Positions 19,531 through 26,284 of a stretch of 64,000 nt of DNA are shown piece after piece. The number at the start of each line of letters is the position of its first letter. Positions within the stretch are counted from its first letter, which is position 1. A program made the position numbers and the translations under genes. This stretch comes from CAVQXR01 sp963717955. Its GTDB lineage: Bacteria; Actinomycetota; Thermoleophilia; Gaiellales; Gaiellaceae. Location of the stretch: NCBI GenBank assembly GCA_963717955.1, contig CAVQXR010000001.1, positions 2,356,001 through 2,420,000 on the forward strand, read 5' to 3'. The notes beneath the pieces are model-generated. The model was not told the DNA's origin. It saw only the letters and a list, made by a program, of their open reading frames with translations, and searched no databases.

Positions 19531-20359
19531 TCAGAGGAACTCGACCCGGACCGGCTCTGGGAACGCGCCGATCGACTCGCCGCGGCGGAGCAGCTCTCCG
19601 ACAGCGGCGCGGCCCTCCTCCCCGTAGTCCTCCGTGAGCTCGTTCACGTACATGCCGACGAAACGGTCGGCAAGGGCGCGGTCGAGGTCACGCCCGAACC
19701 GGAGCGCGTACTCGAGCGCCTCGTCGCGGTGCGCCAGACCGGCACCGATCGAGCGGCCGATCACGTCGGAGACCTGGCGCAGCCGCTCGGGCCCGAGGTC
19801 GCGGCGGGCCACGTTCACCCCCAGGGGAAGCGGCAACCCGGTCTCGAGCATCCACCACTCGCCGAGGTCCACGACCTTGACGAGGCCCCGGGAGCCGTAC
19901 GTGAGCTGGCCCTCGTGGATCAGCAGGCCCGCCTCCGCGCGGCCCGCCTCCACCTCCTCGAGGATGCGATCGAACGGCGCGACCCGGTAGCGGAACTCCT
20001 CGCCGAGGCACAGGCGTAGCGCGAGGAACGCGGTCGTCTGCCGTCCCGGCACGACGATCTCGGTGTCGAGCAGGTCCGCGAGGGTCAACCCGCGCCGCGA
20101 GACGACGACCGGCCCGTACCCTGACCCGAAGCTCGCGCCGTGCGGAAGCAGGATGTACCGATCCTGGACGAACGGATAGGTGTGCAGGGAGATGGCCGTC
20201 ACCTCGAGCCGCGCCCTCCTGCGCCCACTCGTTCAGGGTCTGGATGTCCTCGAGCCGGAACTCGAACTCGAGGTCGCCCGGATCGAGGCGGCCCTCGGCG
20301 AGCGCCCAGAACATGAACGCGTCGTCGGGATCGGGGCTGTGGCCGAGCCGGATGCGCAT
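19531..20359 (-). CDS. mqnD: 1,4-dihydroxy-6-naphthoate synthase (one frameshift)
   Basis: Futalosine-pathway menaquinone enzyme that converts cyclic dehypoxanthinylfutalosine to 1,4-dihydroxy-6-naphthoate. The N-terminus MRIRLGHSPDPDDAFMFWAL is the MqnD signature. HTYPFVQDRYILLPHGASFG and GYGPVVVS follow in a second frame. A single extra G at about 20207 separates the parts; without it the gene is 828 bp (275 residues), the family length. No other menaquinone gene adjoins it here, but the UbiD-like gene at 855-2294 may act later in the same route. A 160-bp repeat occupies its upstream region, shared with the divergent dtxR-type gene. Confidence 0.9.
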
Positions 20360-20421
20360 GGGGTCGCGGACGGTAGCAGGCAGGCCCCGGCCGGGACGGG
20401 TCAACCGCACGCCCTCTCCAG

Positions 20422-20581
20422 TGCTCCGTCCCAGAAATCGCCTTGCACTCCAGGCGGCTGTAACGCGTCGCCATGCGGCGTCCTCGGTCGCGCCCGTATT
20501 CACCAATACGGGCGCTCCCTGCGTCCTTGCCTGGCTCGCGTTTCGCGCACTGGAGCATCAAGGGAATTCCGAGACGCAGCA
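20422..20581 (-). repeat. 160-bp CTAG-bounded inverted-repeat element, subfamily II
   Basis: Left end TGCTCCGTCCC, right end reading GCTGCGTCTCGG inward on the minus strand (a weaker match). The conserved core GCGCGAAACGCGAGCCAGGC lies on the minus strand. The central hairpin has 11-bp arms GCGCCCGTATT and AATACGGGCGC with a 4-base loop. The right flank is CTAG (20582-20585); the left flank is CCAG. The element fills the space between divergent mqnD and the dtxR-type gene. Confidence 0.8.
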
Positions 20582-20582
20582 C

Positions 20583-20588
20583 TAGACT
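20583..20588 (+). promoter_or_regulatory. Leaderless-type -10 TAGACT formed at the repeat edge
   Basis: TAGACT begins inside the CTAG that bounds the 160-bp element and is followed by six bases and the GTG of the dtxR-type gene. Confidence 0.5.
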
Positions 20589-20594
20589 TTGTTC

Positions 20595-21245
20595 GTGGCG
20601 CTCAGCGAGGCGATCCAGGACTACCTGAAGGAGATCTACAAGCTCCAGGTCGAGAACGGACGAGCGACGACGACGCAGATCGCGCGGCGTCTGCACGTGG
20701 CTCCCTCCTCGGCCACGGCCATGCTCAAGAAGCTGGCCGTGCTCGGACTCGCCGAGCACGCCCGCTACCGCGGGGTCGTGCTCACCGCGGCCGGCGAGCG
20801 GGTGGCGCTCGAGGTGATCCGCCATCACCGGCTGCTCGAGCAATACCTCGCCGAGACGCTCGGCCTTTCGATCGACGCGGTCCACGCGGAGGCCGATCGG
20901 CTCGAGCATGCGCTCTCGGAGGAGCTCGAGACGCTGATCGACCGCTCGCTCGGCTATCCCACGCACGATCCGCACGGCGACCCGATCCCCGACGCGGCCC
21001 TGAACGTCGACCGCACCGAGCTCCGGCCGCTCGCCGATCTCGAGCCCGGTGAGCGCGCGATCGTTCGCCGCGTGCCCGACGGTGACCCCGAGCTGCTGCG
21101 CTATCTCTCGGAGCTCGCGCTCCTCCCCGGGGAGGCCGTCGAGATGCGGCGCTCGGCGCCGGCCGGAGGCCCGTTCACGATCGTCGTCGGCGAGGTGGAG
21201 CAGGCGATCTCGCGTGAGCTCGCGGCCCACATCGGCGTCGCGTGA
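20595..21245 (+). CDS. DtxR/MntR-family metal-dependent transcriptional repressor
   Basis: A 216-residue regulator that probably senses Fe(II) or Mn(II). The N-terminal winged helix starts IQDYLKEIYKLQVENGRATT with recognition region APSSATAMLKKLA. The dimer/metal domain follows (EVIRHHRLLEQYLAETLGL, with His and Glu ligands in HHRLLE and EADRLEHALSEELE). A C-terminal FeoA/SH3-like domain (LADLEPGERAIVRRVPDGD) completes the iron-dependent-regulator layout. The GTG at 20595 is used because of the -10 hexamer six bases upstream and lack of a ribosome site; a TTG at 20589 is also in frame. Confidence 0.9.
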   Translation: MALSEAIQDYLKEIYKLQVENGRATTTQIARRLHVAPSSATAMLKKLAVLGLAEHARYRGVVLTAAGERVALEVIRHHRLLEQYLAETLGLSIDAVHAEADRLEHALSEELETLIDRSLGYPTHDPHGDPIPDAALNVDRTELRPLADLEPGERAIVRRVPDGDPELLRYLSELALLPGEAVEMRRSAPAGGPFTIVVGEVEQAISRELAAHIGVA

Positions 21246-21264
21246 CGCCGGGCCGGGCCGTTTC

Positions 21265-21624
21265 CTATGTCGGTGGGTGACCGAAGAACCAGCGCTCGAG
21301 CGGCCTGAGCAGCTCCTCGGAGGAGAACTCGCTCACGCCCTCGTCGAGCCCCTCCTCCGACGACACCGCCGTGTCGTCGCGGATGGCCCCGTTCGCAGCC
21401 TCGAGCGCGTCCTCGAGCTCGTAGCCCTCGAACACGTAGTCGTCGGGAAGGGGCTCCGGAATCGCCCGATTGCGCGGGTTGATGGCCCTGCCGACCGCCC
21501 ACAGCGCACCGGGGCGGCGCTCGATCCAGATCACGATCTCCTGGGTCGTCCCGTCGTCCTCGAGCCCGTGCAGCACACGCTCGGCGAACCGCATCGCCGG
21601 GGACGTTGAGCGCTTCACGAGCAT
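21265..21624 (-). CDS. Conserved-looking hypothetical protein, 119 residues
   Basis: A soluble acidic protein; no family recognised. The N-terminal part (MRFAERVLHGLEDDGTTQEI, then VIWIERRPGALWAVGR) looks like a small alpha/beta domain, followed by an acidic low-complexity tail (SSEEGLDEGVSEFSSEELL) and a final aromatic motif LERWFFGHPP. ATG 21624 is used; an internal GTG two codons later is possible. It diverges from the 81-residue gene at 21675 and converges with the dtxR-type gene. Confidence 0.6.
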   Translation of the reverse strand: MLVKRSTSPAMRFAERVLHGLEDDGTTQEIVIWIERRPGALWAVGRAINPRNRAIPEPLPDDYVFEGYELEDALEAANGAIRDDTAVSSEEGLDEGVSEFSSEELLRPLERWFFGHPPT

Positions 21625-21661
21625 GAGGATAGCCCTCCGTCGGCCCCGGCGGCGTCCTCGG

Positions 21662-21667
21662 TACACT
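21662..21667 (+). promoter_or_regulatory. Leaderless-type -10 hexamer TACACT
   Basis: TACACT ends seven bases before the GTG at 21675; no ribosome site is visible. Confidence 0.45.
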
Positions 21668-21674
21668 CCGGGGC

Positions 21675-21920
21675 GTGGGACGGCTTTCGAAGTTCTTCCG
21701 CAACCCGTTCTCCCAGATCGTCTCGAGCGGCTCGCGAGAGGACCAGCTCGCCGCGTACGTGATCCGCGAGCACGGGCTCGGGCGCACGATCGACGAGATC
21801 GCAGACGACCCCTACCTCCGCAACCGGGCATCGGAGGACGAGATCCGCAAGCTGATCCAGCGGCCGGACGTGATCCGCGCGGTCGCCGACCACACCGCGA
21901 AGGCCGGCGGCCAAGTCTAG
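21675..21920 (+). CDS. Small helical hypothetical protein, 81 residues
   Basis: GTG start with a leaderless-type promoter. The protein begins MGRLSKFFRNPFSQIVSSGS and has predicted helices rich in Arg, Asp and Ile (AAYVIREHGLGRTIDEIADD, then DEIRKLIQRPDVIRAVADH). No signal peptide or membrane helix is present. The arrangement of short amphipathic helices suggests a binding or regulatory protein, but no family is recognised. Its TAG stop is part of a 24-bp palindrome that also supplies the stop of the convergent gene. Confidence 0.6.
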   Translation: MGRLSKFFRNPFSQIVSSGSREDQLAAYVIREHGLGRTIDEIADDPYLRNRASEDEIRKLIQRPDVIRAVADHTAKAGGQV

Positions 21921-21940
21921 TGCTCCGTCCGGAGCACTAG
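21917..21940. repeat. 24-bp perfect palindrome made only of the ends of the 160-bp element
   Basis: Two 11-base arms (CTAGTGCTCCG and its complement) flank two bases. The sequence equals the two termini of a subfamily II element with the interior removed. It contains the TAG stop of the plus-strand gene (21918-21920) and the TAG stop of the minus-strand gene (21939-21937), so it is the whole intergenic region between two convergent genes. It may act as a bidirectional terminator, but no T-tract follows. Confidence 0.8.
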
Positions 21941-22878
21941 GGCCGCGGACCGAGCTCGAGCCCGATTCCACGCTCCCGGGCTCGTTCGAGAACGAGCCAC
22001 CCGACCGCCACGTCCTCCGGCGCGATGCCGAGGCTCTTGAAGAGGACGATGTCATCCTCACCTTGGCGGGCCACGACCTCACCGGCGACGACCTGCGCGA
22101 GCTCGTGCACCTCGAGCCAGTCGAGAACGCCCTGACCGATCGGCTCGACGAGGTCTGCCGCCTCGAGCCGCGCCTGCTCGAGCGAGTCGCAGCAGACGAA
22201 CGAGGCCCGTTCGAGCGTCGTGTTGTCGAGCTCCCGAGCCTCGATGCGGTTCGCGCCGGCGGCGATCACCGTCGCGCCCGGCCGCAGCCAGTCGCCCCGG
22301 AGCACCGGGTCCCGCGAGCTCGTGATCGTCACCACGACGTCCTGCTCGGCGGCGTCCCGACCGTACTCGCCCGCCTCCGCCCCGACCAGGCGGGCAAACG
22401 CCTCCCTCCGGCCTTCGTCCCTGCAGTAGACGACGACACGGTCGATCGCCGGCAGCGCCTCCCGGATCGATGCCACCTGGCTCTCTGCCTGGGCGCCGCA
22501 GCCGATCACCCCGAGGCTCGAGGCGCCCGGCCGGGCAAGATGTCGCGACGCGACGCCGCTCGCCGCGCCGGTACGCCGCCGGCCGAGCGTCTGCGCCTCG
22601 AGAATCGCCAGCACCTCCGACTCGTCGGCGGCGAACAGCACGAGGACGGCGCTGCCGGTGTTGCGAAACGACGTGTACGTCTTGACCCCGGCGATCCCGA
22701 GGTCGAGGTCGGCCGCCCCCATCACGTTGAGCCGGCCCCCGTCGAGCCCGGCCCGCGCCCGCGGGAGCAGCTCGACGGCCCCGGCCGCGATCCGCTCGAA
22801 GCACGCCTCGATCGCCTCGACGGCGTCGGCAGGCGTGAGCAGCACGTCGACGTCGGCTTCGGTGAGGTAGAGCGGCAA
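21937..22878 (-). CDS. Ornithine cyclodeaminase/mu-crystallin family NAD(P)-dependent enzyme
   Basis: A 313-residue OCD-family protein. Substrate region GVKTYTSFRNTGSAVLVLF, ARHLA-type block (GVASRHLARPGASSLGVIGC) and Rossmann motif GVIGCGAQAESQ are present, with the C-terminal helix LVEPIGQGVLD. The family includes ornithine cyclodeaminase, alanine dehydrogenase and ketimine reductases, and sequence alone does not settle the substrate. A TTG start at 22878 is used because GAGGAG lies about six bases before it. A GC-rich hairpin and the tRNA-Arg gene lie upstream on the same strand. Confidence 0.83.
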   Translation of the reverse strand: MPLYLTEADVDVLLTPADAVEAIEACFERIAAGAVELLPRARAGLDGGRLNVMGAADLDLGIAGVKTYTSFRNTGSAVLVLFAADESEVLAILEAQTLGRRRTGAASGVASRHLARPGASSLGVIGCGAQAESQVASIREALPAIDRVVVYCRDEGRREAFARLVGAEAGEYGRDAAEQDVVVTITSSRDPVLRGDWLRPGATVIAAGANRIEARELDNTTLERASFVCCDSLEQARLEAADLVEPIGQGVLDWLEVHELAQVVAGEVVARQGEDDIVLFKSLGIAPEDVAVGWLVLERARERGIGLELGPRP

Positions 22879-22923
22879 GCCATCTCCTCGCTGCCGGGCA
22901 CTGGGCGAGCCCTGCGGGCCCGC

Positions 22924-22949
22924 GCTCGGCGGGTCCGGCCCCGCCGAGC
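22924..22949. repeat. 10-bp-stem GC hairpin, part of a cassette also found near 45.85 kb
   Basis: Arms GCTCGGCGGG and CCCGCCGAGC with a six-base loop lie between the tRNA and the OCD gene. The surrounding piece (GCGGGTCCGGCCC through GGCCGTCAGCCGC, about 22929-22963) is nearly repeated at about 45843-45878 after fumC, so it is a dispersed hairpin cassette and not a unique terminator. Confidence 0.55.
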
Positions 22950-22966
22950 CCGGCCGTCAGCCGCCA

Positions 22967-23039
22967 TGCGCCCGAGAGGATTCGAACCTCTGGCCTCAGC
23001 CTCCGCAGGGCTGCGCTCTATCCCCTGAGCTACGGGCGC
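22967..23039 (-). tRNA. tRNA-Arg (anticodon GCG as read)
   Basis: A full 73-base cloverleaf. Acceptor arms GCGCCCG/CGGGCGC, D stem GCTC/GAGC, anticodon stem CAGCC/GGCTG enclosing loop CTGCGGA, T arm AGAGG TTCGAAT CCTCT, discriminator A. The anticodon is GCG, reading CGC arginine codons. CCA is not encoded. A at the Arg-specific position of the D loop supports the identity. The 5' ten bases overlap the end of the ygfZ-like gene. Confidence 0.92.
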
Positions 23040-23854
23040 GTAGGAGGCGACATTGTAGCCGCGGCCCCCTCGACGCCGAGGCGGGCGTCGGGCGGAACCT
23101 CCGCCCGGACGTAGCCGAGAGCGAGCGTGGCCCCCTCGCCATCGGCGACCGCGCTCGTCACGCGCCCGACGGCCTTGCCGTCGAGCACGATCTCCGCGCC
23201 CGCCTCAGGCGGCACGGGAACGTCGATCCGCAGGACGCGCAACTCCCGGTTCACGTGTCCCCGGTAGTGGAGGCGCGCGATCGGCTCCTGCCCCGGGTAG
23301 CAGCCCTTCGTGAAGCTCACGGCCCGCTCCACGAGCCCCGCCTCGGCGGGCAGCACGCGGTCGTCGATCTCGCTCCCGAAGCGCGGGGTGCCGGCCGCGA
23401 TCCGCATCCGCTCGAGCTCGGGCTCCGCGAGCTCCGCCGTCCCGGGCGGCGCCTCGGCGTCGAGCACCTCCCAGCCGGACACGCCGTAGTCGTCGCACCG
23501 CATCGCCGCGGCGCCTTCCGGAGGCTCGCCGCCCAGCACGAGCAGCGAGCGGTGCTCTTCCAACTCGATCGCGGCGCGGGCCGCGAACCGTGCCCGCAGC
23601 AGCTCGTCCCGCACGACCGGCCCGAGCTCCGGCTCCGTGAGCAGGAGCACGTCGTCGGCGGACCGGCGGAGCACTCGCAGCGGCGCGATCACACGGCCCT
23701 TCGCGGTCAGGAGCAGCGCGTCGCACGATTCCCCCGGCTCGAGGGGCGCGACGTCGTTGGAGAGCATGCGCTGCAGGTAGTCGGCGGCCTGCGGGCCGCG
23801 GACACCCACGAATGCTCGCGGCCTGACGGCGACGGCCGGTGTGGCGACATCCAT
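23030..23854 (-). CDS. ygfZ: YgfZ/GcvT-family folate-binding protein
   Basis: A 274-residue protein of the tetrahydrofolate-dependent YgfZ family that helps assemble or repair Fe-S clusters in enzymes. The signature KGCYPGQEPIARLHYRG (about residues 190-206), with the family cysteine, is present. Such a role fits the many Fe-S proteins in this window. ATG 23854 is used; a TTG at 23863 is also in frame. A TAGACT hexamer lies eight bases before the ATG. The TAG stop lies inside the 5' part of the tRNA-Arg gene, a 10-base overlap. Confidence 0.87.
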   Translation of the reverse strand: MDVATPAVAVRPRAFVGVRGPQAADYLQRMLSNDVAPLEPGESCDALLLTAKGRVIAPLRVLRRSADDVLLLTEPELGPVVRDELLRARFAARAAIELEEHRSLLVLGGEPPEGAAAMRCDDYGVSGWEVLDAEAPPGTAELAEPELERMRIAAGTPRFGSEIDDRVLPAEAGLVERAVSFTKGCYPGQEPIARLHYRGHVNRELRVLRIDVPVPPEAGAEIVLDGKAVGRVTSAVADGEGATLALGYVRAEVPPDARLGVEGAAATMSPPTRP

Positions 23855-23899
23855 CGTCTCCAAGTCTACGGAGGCACGGTGCCTCCGAGCGGCGGCCCG

Positions 23900-24112
23900 C
23901 TACGCGACGCGAAACGGTGGACGCTCGGGCGGGTCGAGAAGCGTTGGCAGGGTGCGGACGAGGGTCAGCACCGGGCGCTCTCCCCCGGGGGCGCTCCCGG
24001 CCCGGCGATCGCCTCGGCCCGGCTGGGAGCCGGCGCCCGAGCAGCGACGCTCCGGCCCTTCGCACACGTGCCCCGAATCGAGCCTCGCTCCACAGGAGAT
24101 GCAGACGATCAT
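23900..24112 (-). CDS. Possible small zinc-binding protein
   Basis: A 70-residue frame that begins MIVCISCGARLDSGHVCEG. The early CxxC plus two later cysteines (HVCEGPERRC) could bind one zinc ion. The rest is Gly/Arg/Pro-rich and ends LLDPPERPPFRVA. It diverges from the C45 hydrolase gene at 24231. No family is recognised beyond a generic zinc-ribbon look, and chance occurrence in GC-rich sequence is possible. Confidence 0.4.
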   Translation of the reverse strand: MIVCISCGARLDSGHVCEGPERRCSGAGSQPGRGDRRAGSAPGGERPVLTLVRTLPTLLDPPERPPFRVA

Positions 24113-24218
24113 GTCGGCTCATGCATCGGCCCGGTCGCGGCCGAGGACGATCCACCGGAACGATGATGCGAGCGCCCGAGGTCTATGCCACGCTGCCACG
24201 CCTCCCGCGCCCGCCGCG

Positions 24219-24224
24219 CATAAT
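24219..24224 (+). promoter_or_regulatory. -10-like CATAAT before the C45 hydrolase gene
   Basis: CATAAT (one mismatch to TATAAT) ends six bases before the ATG at 24231, again fitting a leaderless start. Confidence 0.4.
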
Positions 24225-24230
24225 CGCAGC

Positions 24231-25283
24231 ATGGCACGTCCCAGGATCATCCATGCAGAGGGCGACGCCTACGCCCGGGGGCGAGCGGTGGGTATCGCCG
24301 CGGGCGACGAGATCGACCGCTGCCTCGCCTTCCATCGCGAGCGCCTGGCCGCGCTCGGCGCGCCGACGGCTGCCCTCGAGGGTCTCCTCTCGCCGTTCCT
24401 CGCAGCCTCGCGCGCAGCGGTCCCGGACCTCGTCGCGCAGCTCGAAGGGATGGCGGCGGGGGCCGGCGCCGACCTGTGGGAGCTGCTCGCCCTCAACGCG
24501 CTCGAGGAGCTCGAACCCCTGCTCGAAGGGTCGCCCGCGGCGCCCGAGCGATGCTCCACCCTCACCGTCTCGAGCGCCGACTCGACGCTGCTCGGCCACA
24601 ACGAGCAGTGGTACTCGGGCGATGCCGGCTCGGCCGTCGTCGTGCTCGAGCGGCCGACCGACGGTCGCACCGCGTGCGCCTCGCCGACCGTCGCCTGCTA
24701 CCTGCCCGCGGTCGGCATGAACGCGCACGGCGCCGCGCAGGGAATCGACTCGCTGGTCGCCGACGACGACCGCGTCGGCGTCCCCCGCGTGCTGGTCTCA
24801 CGGCATTCGCTCGACGCGCGCGACACGGCCGACGCCGTGCGGCGGGCCACCCTGCCGGGCAGGGCCGGCGGCTACGGCCATGTGCTCGCCTTCCGGAGCG
24901 GCGAGGCGTTAGCGATCGAGACGACGGCGACCGGCTCCGCGATCGTCGACGGCCCCGGCCCGCATGCCAATCACTACCTGGACCCGGAGCTCGCCCGGGT
25001 CGCGCCGCCCCCGTCGGAGGGCAGCGCGGGAAGGTACGCGCGCCTCCGCGAGCTCGTGACCGCGAGCCCACCGCAGACCGCCGGCGACGTGATGACGATC
25101 CTCGCCGACCACGCCGCGAAGCCCGACGCGATCTGCCTCCACCCGCGCCGGGCAGACGATCCGGAGGCCTCCGCGGTCCTCTTCTCGATGGTCTGCGACG
25201 TCCGCGCGGGACGGATGTGGGTCGCTGCCGGCAATCCGTGCACAACTCCCTACGAGGAGGTCGACCTCTCGGATGTCCGCTAG
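24231..25283 (+). CDS. C45 autoproteolytic acyltransferase/hydrolase (isopenicillin-N acyltransferase-like)
   Basis: A 350-residue Ntn-hydrolase of the acyl-coenzyme A:6-APA acyltransferase-like C45 family. Precursor autocleavage before a cysteine is expected at ERCSTLTVSS (about Cys104), which becomes the N-terminal nucleophile; NEQWYSGDAG follows in the active-site region. Bacterial members cleave amide bonds of acylated amino acids or beta-lactam-like compounds. The last 11 bases overlap the start of an LD-carboxypeptidase gene, and a peptide importer follows, so a role in peptide or muropeptide processing is plausible. The natural substrate is not known. Confidence 0.82.
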   Translation: MARPRIIHAEGDAYARGRAVGIAAGDEIDRCLAFHRERLAALGAPTAALEGLLSPFLAASRAAVPDLVAQLEGMAAGAGADLWELLALNALEELEPLLEGSPAAPERCSTLTVSSADSTLLGHNEQWYSGDAGSAVVVLERPTDGRTACASPTVACYLPAVGMNAHGAAQGIDSLVADDDRVGVPRVLVSRHSLDARDTADAVRRATLPGRAGGYGHVLAFRSGEALAIETTATGSAIVDGPGPHANHYLDPELARVAPPPSEGSAGRYARLRELVTASPPQTAGDVMTILADHAAKPDAICLHPRRADDPEASAVLFSMVCDVRAGRMWVAAGNPCTTPYEEVDLSDVR

Positions 25284-26238
25284 AGCAACGCGCTTCGGAA
25301 GGCCGCTCCCGCGAGGGGGCACGATCGGCGTCGCCCCGTGCGCGAGCCCGTACTTCAACCGCTCGGAGATCCTGCGGGGCGTCGAGTGGTGGGAGTCGCA
25401 GGGCTACCGCGTGAAGCTCGGAGAGCACGTGTTTGCGCGCGACAACTACGTGGCCGGCAGCGCGGATGACCGCGCCCGCGACCTGATGGCGATGTTCGCC
25501 GACCCGGAGGTGGATGTCGTCGAGGCGCTGCAGGGCGGCTACGGCTCCGCGCAGCTCATCCCGTACCTCGACTTCGACCTGATCGCCGCCAACCCCAAGC
25601 CGTTCGTCGGCTACTCGGACATCACGGCGCTGCATGTCGCGATCCGGCAGCGAACCGGCCTCGCGACGTTCTACGGCTGTGGGCTGATGGGCAACGGGGA
25701 TCCCGAGACGACCGCATTCACGAAGGAGCGCAAGCTGGCTGTCCTCTCGGGCGGGACGACCGGTGAGGTGCCGCGAAACCCCGACGACCCGTACGTTCGT
25801 GCCATCTCCGGCGGCAAGGTCACGGCGCCACTCGTCGGGGGCTGCCTGTGGCTGCTCATGCAGACGATGGGCACGCCGTGGGAAGTCGACCTCGACGGCT
25901 GCATCCTCTTCTTCGAGGACGTGGACGCGCCGGCCTGGTACGTCGACGGGAACCTGACGCAGCTCGCCCACGCAGGCAAACTCGACGGCGTCGTGGGCGT
26001 CGTAGTCGGAGACATGGAGAAGTGCGACTGGCGCGAGCAGCGCCCGGAGTGGCCGCAGACGAAGTCGATCGAGGACGTGCTCGAGGAGCAGCTCGAGCCG
26101 CTCGGCGTGCCGGCGCTCTACCGGCTCCCGCTCGGCCACGGCAAGCACCTCGCAACGCTGCCGCTCGGCGTGACGGCTACGCTCGACGCGGACGCCCGCA
26201 CCCTCGTGATCGACGAGCCGGCGCTCACCGCCGTGTAG
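25273..26238 (+). CDS. S66 family LD-carboxypeptidase (LdcA/MccF-like), copy 1
   Basis: A 321-residue serine peptidase of family S66, which removes the terminal D-alanine from muropeptide tetrapeptides or, in MccF, cleaves microcin C. Motifs in order: TIGVAPCASPYF, EALQGGYGSAQLIPYLDF, the nucleophile motif FVGYSDITALH, ILFFEDVDAP (catalytic Glu region) and LPLGHGKHLATLPLGV (catalytic His). No signal peptide, so cytosolic. ATG 25273 overlaps the C45 gene, and the peptide-binding protein gene follows after 46 bases. A paralogue lies at 35435-36382. Confidence 0.9.
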   Translation: MSARATRFGRPLPRGGTIGVAPCASPYFNRSEILRGVEWWESQGYRVKLGEHVFARDNYVAGSADDRARDLMAMFADPEVDVVEALQGGYGSAQLIPYLDFDLIAANPKPFVGYSDITALHVAIRQRTGLATFYGCGLMGNGDPETTAFTKERKLAVLSGGTTGEVPRNPDDPYVRAISGGKVTAPLVGGCLWLLMQTMGTPWEVDLDGCILFFEDVDAPAWYVDGNLTQLAHAGKLDGVVGVVVGDMEKCDWREQRPEWPQTKSIEDVLEEQLEPLGVPALYRLPLGHGKHLATLPLGVTATLDADARTLVIDEPALTAV

Positions 26239-26284
26239 CATCGCACGCCCCGTGCAGCGGGAGAACGGAAAGGAGAGCCAGGAA

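Noticed and set aside
21917..21940. Classical Rho-independent terminator
   Set aside because: The palindrome is perfect but has no T-tract on either strand; it matches the repeat ends exactly, so it is listed as a repeat residue.
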